Source: Erodium maritimum
Taxonomy: Eukaryota > Streptophyta > Magnoliopsida > Geraniales > Geraniaceae
Direction of reading: 5' to 3'
Length of the DNA stretch: 64,000 bases
Assembly (NCBI GenBank): GCA_963921825.1
Contig: OY997592.1
Coordinates: 53,216,336 to 53,280,335 of the forward strand
Each line of letters opens with the position of its first letter. The first letter of the stretch is position 1. Both the position numbers and the translations under genes were made by a program. The notes beneath the pieces were generated by a model, which did not search any database, was not told the DNA's origin, and was given only the letters and a program-made list of their open reading frames with translations. This document shows positions 10,143-20,791 of this stretch, piece by piece.

Positions 10143-12063
10143 AAAAGACTTCAAACACATGGAGCACAACATGTCATTTAAGGAGATCCTGCAACCCCTA
10201 GCCTCCAAAAAGCATTTAGTTTGGTACCGCTTCATGAATTGCCACCCACATAAATATACCAAATTTGGGCGGGAGGCCTTTCAACCATAGAAAAGAAGCC
10301 CATCTCACCACCTCATAAGATGTGACAATTAACCTGTAGACAACTCCAACTGAAAAACGAGATCCTTTGACCCAAACAATACTATGAGGTAAATCAGTTA
10401 AAGAAACTGAACATAAGATCCCTTTCAGCGCCACTTCTTCTCTGAGTTCTCTCACAAACAAAACTCTTCTGAACACCAACACCCATTGACCATCTCTCCG
10501 ATAATCACAGGCCGAAGCCTCTTGATCTGCCGCTGCTATGAAAATAGATGGGAACCTGAAACGAAATGCCAAATCGCCTAACCAAACATCATCCCCAAAA
10601 CGAACACGACCACCATTACCCACTCTCCAATGAATTCCCTGGCCAACAAATAAATCAATGAAATGTGGGTCATTTGCAAGACTCGTAATGTGACCAAAAA
10701 GAAAGGAGGTATTGGGTTTGTCCAGTTTCATGAGATCCCATTCCTTATACTGCCAACGGAATTTTTCACAAATGAACTTCTTCCACAAGGAGGTATCGCC
10801 TTCTGCGAACCCCAAAAACCACTTTGCCAGGAGACTTAAATTTTCCTCCTCCAAGCGTCTCAGGCCCAGACCACCTTCAACTCTCGGTCTACACACCATA
10901 TTCCAATTAACCTTGTGAATCACCCTTCTAGCAACACTATGAGACCAAAGGAATCTGCGTTGCAGTCTTTCAAGTTTCTGAATCACAGCCTTCGGAGCTT
11001 GAAAGATACTCATATAGAAAACAGGAAGCGCAGCCAGTGTAGATTTAATTAAAACAAATCGACCTTCCAGATTCAGTTGTTTCGCTTTCCACCCATTGAG
11101 GTACTTCCTAACTCTGTCAAAAACCGGTTCCCAAAAGGCTACATGCTTGGGACGTAAACCCAACTGGAACCCCAAATACTGAATAGGTAGATCGCAGACC
11201 TCACAACCCATGATTTCTGAAATTAGACTTTCACTCAAAACCGAGCCATTAAGGAGCACCGCCTTGGACTTCGCAAAATTTATTTTCAGTCCCGACAAGG
11301 CTTGAAATAATTCCAAAACATATTTCACATTACGGAGTCCAACCTCGGTACCTTCGATAAAAAGAATGGTGTCATACGCGAATTGCAAGTGTGAGACTTC
11401 CAGGTCTTTTCGGCCAACCTTGACACCCTTAAAATCACCTCCCCGAATACCGTCCATCAACATTTGATGCAGACCTTCCGCAGCTATCAGAAAAAGGAAA
11501 GAAGATAAAGGACAACCCTGCCTTAATCCATTTTCTGTAGAAAAACCAGCACTGGGTGCTCCATTAACTAACACTGACAAATTAGCTCGAAAGCAACTTT
11601 TCATCCACATTTTCCATTGTTCCTTGAACCCCATAATCTCCATAACATCAAGTAAATAAGACCAACTGAGCTTTTCATAGGCTTTCTTGAAATCCAGCTT
11701 TAAAATCACCGTTTCTACCTTTGATCTTTTTACCTCATGAATCGCTTCTGAAGCAATAAGAACACCGTCAACAAGTTGTCTACCTGCGATGAAGCCACTA
11801 TGAGTATCACTAATTAAATCAGGTAGTATCTGTTTGCCAGCAGCTTAGCCAATATCTTGTAAGGCCCGAATATCAAGCTTATCGGTCTAAATTCGTCAAA
11901 GGATTCCGGGTTTTGAACTTTGGGAATTAAAACCATGAAAGTCGAGCTAAGCCCCTTTCCGAAAACTCCCGTGATATGGAAGTCATCCATGAAGCGTAAC
12001 ACGTCCACTTTTATCACCTCCCAGCAGGTCTTAAAAAATAGCATAGAAAACCCATCTGGTCCC
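10143..12063 (-). pseudogene. LINE ORF2 remnant: reverse transcriptase and start of zf-RVT
   Basis: The minus strand from about 12063 down to 10216 encodes an L1-type reverse transcriptase. It opens with GPDGFSMLFFK and continues through FRPISL. A frameshifted gap at about 11710-11820 follows, then LKLDFKKAYEKLSW, NGLRQGCPLSS, LQFAYDTILF and RQGCPLSSFLF-type motifs. After these come the post-RT region VEGGLGLRRL and the start of zf-RVT (LPPKFGIFMWVAIHEA). The catalytic FADD box reads FAYD, so the first catalytic Asp is lost. Endonuclease and ORF1 are absent because of 5' truncation. The C-terminal remainder is at 1481-1671. Confidence 0.85.
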
Positions 12064-15000
12064 TTTAGAAAGATTTAAAGGAAAGGTACGGCCACCAAAA
12101 AATGCGGATACTTCCTAAAGCTCGTTTTGATTGGCTACACTTACATTTGTAAGACTTTAAGAACATATTCGATTATAATTCCGCAATGTTTAGAATTACT
12201 TCTCAAATGAAATTGTGCTGAGAAAATATCATTGATAAAGATATGTTGGAAAAGACTTTTTCCACATTTCATGCCTCGAATATGCTCCTGCAGCAGCAAT
12301 ATCGTGAAAAAGGTTTTACAAAATATTCTGAGCTAATTTCATGTCTACTGGTTGTTGAACAAAATAATGAGCTCTTGATGAAAAATCACAACTCTCGCCC
12401 AACTGGGTCAACACCATTCCATGAAGCGAATTTAGTAACTAGTAATGAGTTTGAGCAGAATCAATAACATTTCCACGGACGTGGTCATGGGAAAAGCTAT
12501 GGACGTGGTCACAATCATCATAATCAACATTGGTTGAATTTCAAGAATAAGGCACACAACCACCTGAAGTGGAAACCAACAGAAAACATGCCATTCAAGA
12601 AGACTGATAGTACTTTTCATAGATGTGGAGGAAAAGGTCATTGGAGTCGTACTTGTCGTACTCCGCAACACCTTGTTGAGCTTTATCAAGCCTCACTTAA
12701 AGATAAAAGTGTTGAGATGAACTTTATTGAACAAAATGATGTTATGGATCCTATGGATTTTACCCATTTGAAGGTTGGATATTTCTTTGAAGATACCAAT
12801 GAGGAATTTGACAAAATAATCAGTGATGGAAAGATGGCTTGAGAAAATGCTGATTTTATGTTGTTTAGAATTGTTTTAAGTATTTGAGTTTATTTAAGTA
12901 TGTTTAAGTCTTTATATATTTAAGTATGTTTCGTAATTTGGTTGTCTTTCATCAATTAAACATTGGAGTGTCTTGTTTTTAATTTGATTTGTCTCATGAA
13001 GAGCTATGTCATGATATTTAGGTCATCCGAGTTCCATAATGACGCGAAGAATTATAGAAAATTCACATGGACATACCCTGAAAAGTAAAAATATCCTTAT
13101 GTCAAAAGATTTCCCATGTGTTGCTTGTTTTTAAGGAAAACTGATTATAAGACTATCTCCAATAAAAGTTGTGACTGAATGTCCAACGTTTTTTTTTTTA
13201 AAGAATTCACAGAGATATATTTGAATTCATGACAGGTGATATGTTTACGGCATGATTTGCCGATTGTCAATTTGATGAGACAATTTTTCATGCATTAGGG
13301 GAGATAAAGAAATGTCTGATAAAGAAAGACGAGAAATTTCATGGAATGCATTGACATTGTCTCATTTTGATCCTCGTACAAATCAATGTGAACTAGAAGT
13401 TCAAAAAATTATCCACTTACGAAAGGTTGCAAACACATTGCCTAATGCATTTATAGATGTTAAAACTGTGATAAAATCACATATACCAGTTGCTAATGTT
13501 CCTTGTAGAATTACTCTTCCTGGTGAAGAAATGGGAAATATGCTAGCGCAAGCAAATGAGTCTGAAGCACGCAATAAGCGTAGCATACCTATTGGATCCA
13601 AGGATAAAAACCCAAGAAAAAAAAGAACAAGTTCAGCAAGTTGGTACATCAAATGATATTACAATTCCTGAAGAAATAAAATGTGATAAATGAAGAGACG
13701 TCTTCAAAAGATGATGAAACACATGAAAAAGATGACAATAAAGATATCTCGATTAACTATGTCACTTAAGGTGAAAGATGGAATAGTTAATAAATTGTTG
13801 TGGATGATATATTTGCACATGCAGTTGCATTAGATATTTCAAAAGAAAACGAGGATCGTGAACCAAGATCAGTCAGTGAATGCCGACGAAGAAATGATTG
13901 GTCGAAATGGAAAAATGTCATTGAGACAGGATTAAATTCACTCAATAAACGCCAAGTATTCGGACATGTAGTCCATACACCTAAAGATGTCAAACCCGTA
14001 GGATATAAATGTGTACTTGTGCGAAAAGAAATGAGAAAACGAAGCCGTAAGATACAAAGCTCGACTCGTCGCACAAGGATTTTCACAAAGACCAGGAATT
14101 GATTATGAAGAGACATATTCACCAGTTATGGATGCAATCACATTCAGATTTTACTTCTTTTTGTTTATTTTATTTTATTTTATTATTTTTATTTATTTTA
14201 CTTACTTAGTATGGGTCACTTGATAATGACATTTACATAAAAGTCCTTGAAGGATTACAAATTCCTGAAGCATGCATCTCAAAACCTCAAGAAATGTACT
14301 CAATAAAGCTCCAAAGATCTTTGTAAGGGCTAATACAATCTGGTCAGATGTGGTATAATTGTCTCAGTGAATACCTTGTGAAAGAAGGATACATCAACAA
14401 TAAAATATGTCCATGTGTTTTTATTAAACGGACGAAAATCGGATTTTCCATCGTCGCGGTTTATGTTGATGATTTGAACATCATTGGAATGCGTAATAAA
14501 CTTGTAGAGACGATGAAATACTTGAAAAGTGAATTCGAAATGAAAGACTTGGGAAAAACAAAATTTTGTATCGGCCTTTAAATTGAATATTTGTCGAATG
14601 AGATATTTGTTCACCAGTCATCATATATTGCGAAGATCTTTAAACGATTCAATATGGATAATTCACATATTTTGAGTTCCCCCATGGTTGATCGATCACT
14701 TGATGTGAAAAAGGATTCATTTCTCCCCCGAGAAGAAGAAGAAGAACTCTTTGGTCCCTAAGTACCATATCTTGGTCCCGAAGTACCATATCTTTGTCCA
14801 GAAGTACCATATCTTAGTGACATTGGGGCGTTAATGTATCTTGCTAATTGCACCCGTCATGATATATCACTTTCTATTAATTTCCTAGCAAGATTTAGTT
14901 CTTCTCCGACTCGAAGACATTGGACTGGTGTTAAACAAATTTTAAAATATCTTCGAGGAACATTATATATGTAGTTATTTTATTTAAAAGACTCAAGTCT

Positions 15001-15480
15001 GTATTGATGGATATGTTGATGCCGGATAGTTATCTGATCCCCACAAAGCGCAGTCACAAACTAGGTATTTAAATAATGTGATACCGCTATATCTCGGCGC
15101 TCAACAAAACAGACTCTTACAGCCACTTCTTCATATCACGTTGAGTTGATAGTTCTTTATGAAGCAAGTCATGAATGTATATGGCTAAGGTCTTTAATCC
15201 ATCATACCCGAGAATCCTGCGATCTTTCAATAAATAAAGGAAGCCCAACTATCTTATACGAAGATAATACAACTTTACTCAGATCAACGGAGGCTACATC
15301 AAAGGAGATAGAACAAAACACATTTCTCCTAAGTTTTTCTTTACTCATGAACTTTATAAAACGGAGAAATCGATATTTGTCAAAATTCGTTCTTGTGACA
15401 ATCTTGCAGATCTGTTCACTAAAGCGCTTCCTACAACTTTGTTTGAAAAGTTGTTCTACAAGATCGGCATGAGAAAACTT
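12064..15480 (+). pseudogene. Copia gag-pol remnant
   Basis: The gag part at 12100-12840 includes a capsid-like stretch (DMLEKTFSTFHASNMLLQQQ in related form) and a zinc knuckle near 12620-12665 with its first Cys retained and the second degraded. The 13300-13660 part is the linker and integrase C-terminal region. RT follows at 13800-14580, with WSKWKNVIETGLNSL and an intact YVDD box near 14464. RNase H-like sequence ends at about 15480. Several frameshifts and stops, an AT-rich insertion at 14150-14210, and apparent loss of protease and most of integrase make it non-functional. I cannot assign the clade firmly. Confidence 0.8.
14751..14813 (+). repeat. Three 21-bp direct repeats in copia pol
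   Basis: Units 14751-14771, 14772-14792 and 14793-14813 each read close to TTGGTCCCGAAGTACCATATC. The expansion is a multiple of three, adding a seven-residue PEVPYL-type repeat between RT and RNase H without changing frame. Replication slippage is the simple explanation. Confidence 0.9.
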
Positions 15481-15716
15481 TGTGATTTATGAGGAGATGT
15501 TGTAATCAGGGGGAGAAATACGTGTTACACTCTTTTTCCCTTGCTTTAGGTTTTATCCCAATGGATTTTCCTAACAAGGTTTTTAATGAGGTAACATCTA
15601 TACGTATTGTACAAATTATATACTCTTTTTCCTTCTAGGGTTTTTCCCACTGTTTTTTTCCTAGAAAGGTTTTAACGAGGCATAATAATATTTGTACATG
15701 TCATCCAAAGTGGGAG

Positions 15717-15996
15717 TGTTATGAAAATATATGTGTCTGATGACATCTTTATTTCATGGAGGCTTTTAGACTTATGTTGCAAGACCTTTGGTTTTTCCAT
15801 TTCTCTTCTTTATGTATAGATTAATATGACATTAAGGTCATGACCTTTCATGTACATGTTTTGAGCCTATATATAGAGGCTATTGTAAAGGATGAAATCA
15901 TATCAATGAAATAATATATTATACTCTCTCCACATTCTCTTGTTTTCTCTTGATATTGTTCTTCTATTCACAAGTATTGTCCTTACTTTCACAACA
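15717..15996 (+). repeat. 3' LTR of the outer copia element
   Basis: This 280-bp LTR starts TGTTATGA and ends CACAACA. It is preceded by the polypurine tract AAAGTGGGAG (about 15707-15716) and followed by TCAAT. It contains 'cctatatatagaggc', a TATA box near 15870. The partial 5' LTR at 931-1100 matches its first 170 bases. Confidence 0.88.
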
Positions 15997-16099
15997 TCAA
16001 TAAAAATATTGATATATTTATTTTATCGACAAATTTTTCAATATTTACAAACTAACAACGATATATTTCTAATTATAACCGACTCTAGCCTTACATCTC

Positions 16100-16900
16100 T
16101 ATTTATTAGAGGTGTCCAAAATTGAACCGTAAACCAGACCACCCGATCAACTCATCCCACCCGGCTCAATGGGTTTTCCCCCATGGGTTACGGGGACGAG
16201 CTCGGGTTCAAAAATAACAAATTCGGAGTGCGCGGTACGGGTGGCGGATTCGTGACATGGTTTCTTACATAATCCAGATCACCCAGACATGGTACAAGTA
16301 CAAGGCCTAAGGCCACATCCTTACAATTTTAATTACTTTTGCATATGAAGATGAAGATGAAGATTGGTGCCTTGAGATGTTGAAGACGATTACCAATTTT
16401 GTAATAGAATATGTCGTATTTTTGTGTTGAGTTGAACTCACTTTTGTAATTGTAATCTGTTTTGGGTCAACTTGAACTTTCTGTTTAACGTTTGTAATCA
16501 TTGAACCTTTGATAAAGTTTAAACAGGGTATGTAGTTTTTTCAGCATTAAGAAGTGACCAAATTGAGAGTTTCTAAGAACTCTTTGATGACTTTTTAATG
16601 GTTTTTTGGATAATGATAAAAAAATTATTTGAAAGTATATGTACTACTACTTACGGCTATGGGATCAATTGTTAATAAATTCGGATGAGTTGGTCTGACC
16701 CGGTAAACCGGCCTATAATCCGAACGGACGGAATCAAAGATTGTTTTTTACGCTTGAGACAGAAAATGGGTTAAACTTTTTGAACCTGAACACTCTGAGC
16801 CAGTTAAAAAACTTGACCACAGAGCCCAGGCCCAACCCATATACAATATTTATGAAACTTTTATGAACCTGACTCAGACATAGACAGCTGAATATGATTT
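16100..16900. other. Unassigned; possible decayed hAT-like non-autonomous element
   Basis: The stretch opens with GAGGTGTCCAAAATTGAACC and a segment rich in 'cccacccggctcaatggg' wording. It later carries 'gacccggtaaaccggcc'. Such wording is common at the ends of plant hAT-type non-autonomous elements. I cannot define matching terminal inverted repeats or an 8-bp target duplication. No coding region is seen. Confidence 0.25.
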
Positions 16901-17042
16901 ATTTTGCAAACAAATATAATTTAATTATGATACTAAGAGACTTTTAGGACATGAGTTCTATTTTTTTTTCTCGCAAATTGAGAGAAAACCCTAGCCCTAA
17001 CCGTTGTACCCATGCGATTATGGTGCTTTCTAGCCCTGTTCC

Positions 17043-17513
17043 TGATGTCGCTGACATTGCTGCTGCTCTCCCTACCGGTTCTGTCATGGCGTCTCCGGTG
17101 CAGAATTTTCCCCCGAAGCCTCCGTCGTCTCCTCTTGTGAATCCACCTTTAAAGGCCCGCGCGAGGGAAGACGTCGAAGCAACCTTTACACGAGATTCCC
17201 TCAGCGCCTCCTTCTCATCCGGCACTACCTTTGCAGCCGCCACAGAAGCATCCAGCGTTGTCCCAACCTTCTGATGTCGCTGATGTCGCTGACACTGCTG
17301 CTGCTCTCCCTGCCGGCTCTGTCATGGCGTCTCCGGTGCAGAATTTTCCCCCGAAGCCTCTGTCGTCTCCTCTTGTGAATCCACCTTTGAAGGCCCGACG
17401 GGGAAGGACGTCGAAGCAACCTTTACACAGGATTTCTTCAGCGCCTCCTTCTCCTCCGGCACTACCTTTGCAGCCGCCACAGAAGCATCCAGTGTTGTCC
17501 CAACCCCCTTGAC
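17043..17513 (+). repeat. Tandem duplication, unit about 238 bp
   Basis: Unit 1 (17043-17280) and unit 2 (17281-17513) are near-identical from TGATGTCGCTGACAYTGCTG to 'gttgtcccaacc'. They lie in an open stretch beginning about 16951 (ATGAGTTC) that encodes a Pro/Ser/Ala-rich N-terminus with GSVMASPVQNFPPKPPSSPL in each copy. The frame ends in unit 1 at 17274. Such leaders resemble the N-terminal part of plant LINE ORF1 proteins, but no diagnostic domain follows. Confidence 0.8.
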
Positions 17514-17984
17514 CTCCATCGATAGGACGGCCTACGCGGCATCCCTTGGTTGTTTCCTCCTCAAGCAACGCCCTTCCCCCACCAAACGCTAGGCTACTGG
17601 CCCCCCAAATTTTCCAAGACCTTGCACTGGCTCTCCCTCCCCCGGGTGGCGCGCTTTCTAAGGTTGCGCCTTCACCATGTGCTGTTGCGAATCGGGCCGG
17701 GTTCCTCCTCTCACTGGCAAAGCAGGCTCTAGGGTTTCCTCCTTTACCTCACGAACTCACAACGACATCGACGTTCTCCACCATTCTTCTCCGGTGAAGA
17801 GACCATCGAGGAGGCCGACTTAAGTTCTAGCCGACAAGCACGGGACGACGATTAAGTTCTGGCCGACAAGCACGGGACGACGAGAAAGCCACACCATCGA
17901 TTTAGGGGCGATAGCATCTCCTTCCCTCTTCCATCTTCGGCCTATCTCCACCGATTCGGAGTTCGTGTCTAAATCTGAGAGGTA

Positions 17985-18212
17985 GTGGACGCCGGAGCCA
18001 AGTCGTCTTCTCCTGTGAAGCGAGCTCCATCCACAACTTCATCTCTATTAGTAGATATAGGTTTTCAATCTACAGATCTGGTCGGGCTGGAGGAGTGCTC
18101 GTCCATATCAGCTCCATCCTATGGCTTATATGAACCTGAAGTAGAAGAGATCCATTCACGTGGCATGTACAAAAACCATGCACGAATCGACACATATCAA
18201 TTTTATCCATGA
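17985..18212 (+). other. Short open frame of unknown nature
   Basis: A 75-codon frame (starts MDAGAKSSSPVKRAP) follows the duplicated GC-rich block. It has no recognisable domain. It may be the continuation of the same LINE ORF1-like leader in a shifted frame. I would not call it a gene without transcript support. The sequence between 17514 and 17984 also holds no supported gene. Confidence 0.2.
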
Positions 18213-19654
18213 ACAGTTATAGATGAATGGAAAGTGTATATTGATTTTGTTTTTTTGATTAGCAAATTTTTTGTTTTATAAAATGTAACAACTTCAAGTC
18301 GAAACTGAGGAACAAGGGCAAGCCCTCAACAGAAACATACAACCAGTGAGAACTGGCCAAAAGGCACAGCCCCAAACGTTCCCATCAAGGGGAAAAACCA
18401 ACTAAAGGTCTCACTATCCAAGTATACGTTCAGCAACCTAAGGAAACAACATCAACACTATCACTAAGGCCATGCCCAACCAACAACTAACAAGACTTAA
18501 CAAAGGGCATCAAGGCTCCACCTGGCCCAAACAAAACAGAAACCTAAACGAAAGAAAACTTCTCCAAACTTCGAGCCCCGCGCCAGCCTAACGCAAACCA
18601 GGAACTGAGTCGGACCGCCTTTAATCTCCCACCACCAGAACGCGTCCGACCACCACCGGTCGGACCGAAGAAACCACAACAGTAGGGAAGCGAGGAAGAA
18701 GATCAACCAGCCTCAACGAGACCTCGTCGGCGGCCTACACCTGACCGACGACCTAGAGGGAGAGGCCAGGTTCCATAGTGTAAGAACTGCCCCCGGTCGA
18801 CCCCGGTAGAACCGGCGAATTCTAACCAAGTTTGACTTTTGGCCGGAAAAGTCAACCGAAGACTCAGGAAGTCATTCGGGACATTTCCGGGGCCCAAAAA
18901 GCTTAGTCGTCATCACGGTTAGCTTAGTTGGGTCATTTCCTTCAGTTTGAATGTAATTTTGTAACGGTCAATTTATGGTCAAACTTGGACTTTATATCGA
19001 CTTTCACGACTAAAATTGGACTGCTGGAATTTTATTAAATTAAAGTGGCTCCCACAATGCCACATGGCATTGGAGGCTTGGATGAGAAGAAAAGGAGTTA
19101 AAATGACCTCTTGACCCTCCCTAAAAGCTCTAAAAGGATAAAACTAGCAAGAGGCTTTTGGGTCATTTAGCTTGTAGGTCATTAAAGGCAATTGTTGGAC
19201 ACAAATTCAGCATTTTCCCCTCATATTTGCTGCAGAAAAATTCTAAAGGGAGATAAGAGAGGAGCTCTTGGCTTGAGCAAGAAGAAAGAGAGCAAAGAGG
19301 AGGTTTTTGGCTCATCTTTCCACCATTTCTCCTTCCCAAGCTTGCTAGCTTCATCTCCTACAAATCCTCAAGGTATGGATGATCTAAACTTCTCATTCCA
19401 TCCACTTTCAATCTATGGGTTTTTGGCTTGAAGTTGAAGAACTAGCTTTGTGGTTGTTACTTGGAGAAGAAGTAGTGAAGTAGGATGTTTGGATTGTGTT
19501 TTGATGAACCCATTGAGGGTGTTGATGTTGGGTGACTTGCAATGAACATTTTGGAGTTAAGGGACTTGGAAATGGGGTTTTTGTTGTGATTTTCGTGAAA
19601 CTCGAGTTGGGGGAGAAAGGGGGAAGGAACTGGTCAGGTTTGGCGCGAAATGTG

Positions 19655-19870
19655 ACCCGGACCAGGCCAGGTGCCGGCACGGCAGGCCGCACAGAACGGG
19701 CCTGGTATCGGCACGGCACGCGGCACGGAACGGACGGGAGTCCGGCACGGTACCTCACACGGTCTGTGTCGCACTCCGGGCCGGTCTGTGACGCGGTCCG
19801 TGCAGGCTTCAGGGCCGGACTGTGATACGGTCTGTGCCAGGTTCCGGCACGGCTAGCCACACGGTCCGTA
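19655..19870 (+). repeat. GC-rich palindromic minisatellite in a solo LTR
   Basis: Degenerate units of about 20-42 bp built from GGCACGG, CCGTGC and GGGCCGGTCTGTG words, containing many CACGG/CCGTG inverted pairs. The sister LTR 29426-32338 has a homologous tract at 30513-30765. Open frames on both strands here arise from the repeat and are not genes. Confidence 0.8.
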
Positions 19871-20772
19871 TGGCATTCCAGATCAGACCTCCAGATCCAA
19901 AACCCTTCCTTTTAGCCCATTTTGATTCCTAAATCAATTCTTCAAACCTTATTTCCATTACTTGAGTTTTGTTCTGTATTTTGGGGAGAAGAACATCGTT
20001 GAGTTACTCTTTTTTGGTCTTATTGTGGTCTAAGACCGTGGTACCGAGCAAGGAATGAAGGAAGAACTTGGACTTGAGCTAGAAGAACGAAGATCACGCC
20101 GGAACCCGTGTGAAGAACGGATTTGTGATTACCGAGTTTGACAACAGAGTTTGAGAGGTTTACCAAGAGGTAGGGAAAGTCTTAACTTCTTATTTTTAAA
20201 TGCTTAGTACGCATGTTAGGTTAATAAAATCGGAAAGGTCCTAGAATTGCCTATAGGATGCGAATAACTAGATTAATTGTCTTTCAATTATTAATAACCG
20301 GAAGCATCTAGAATGCATGCTTAGGATGAAGATGACTAGTGTAATTTGCTTTCAATACTTGGGACTTGATTTACTGGTAGAGAGGCTGTGTTGAGCTCTC
20401 GCATTAGTTGTGTGCTAGGTTCACATGCTTGATTGCTAGTTATTAGGATAACCAATAGTCTAATGAAACTAGTTTAACGGTATGCATTATTGATTATTGC
20501 ATGTTTACTTGATGGGTTGAGTAATTGTGTTGATATAATTGTTGATTGAACGGATGATCGAGTATGACTGGTTGTGCCAAGGGGTACAATCAGGTGATCG
20601 ATGTACCGATGGTTCGTGACAGGTAAGTATACGGTAAGTGTGGAGTGTTATTGTATGTCTTTGTTGTGATGAAAGTGCGGTTTGCGAAGTGTTCATTGAT
20701 GTGTGAATTATATTGTATTTGTTCCTTATTCTTATTCTTGAAATGTTGTGTGTTCGGTTCGGTACTACACCA

Positions 20773-20791
20773 GGGGGTGGGGGGGGGGGGG
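20773..20791 (+). other. G-run (GGGGG-T-G13)
   Basis: A run of five G, one T and thirteen G interrupts the solo LTR, followed by 'taatccggtgccgg'. It could fold as a G-quadruplex or be a slippage-prone homopolymer. Its exact length is the kind of thing assembly errors affect. Confidence 0.7.

Larger units (their letters stand above)
1101..12063 (-). mobile_element. 5'-truncated L1-type LINE (minus strand)
   Basis: Non-LTR retrotransposon whose 3' end (T-run at 1101-1107 on the plus strand) abuts the copia LTR. Its 5' truncation at about 12063 lies just upstream of the RT motif GPDGF. It is split at 1671/10143 by a solo LTR (1672-10142). Net length is about 2.5 kb. I find no target-site duplication. 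Left of the LINE is copia LTR and right of it is already mid-gag, so the insertion seems to have removed roughly 0.1 kb of LTR plus the copia leader and early gag. Confidence 0.8.
931..15996 (+). mobile_element. Decayed Ty1/copia retrotransposon (outermost element of a four-level nest)
   Basis: A copia element is recognised from gag and pol pieces at 12064-15480, a 280-bp 3' LTR at 15717-15996, and the first 170 bases of the matching 5' LTR at 931-1100. Flanking 5-mers are GCAAT (926-930) and TCAAT (15997-16001), a target-site duplication with one mismatch. The rest of the 5' LTR, the primer site and the start of gag are missing where a LINE is inserted (about 1101-12063). Net copia sequence is only about 4.1 kb. 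The copy is old and cannot be autonomous. Confidence 0.85.
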
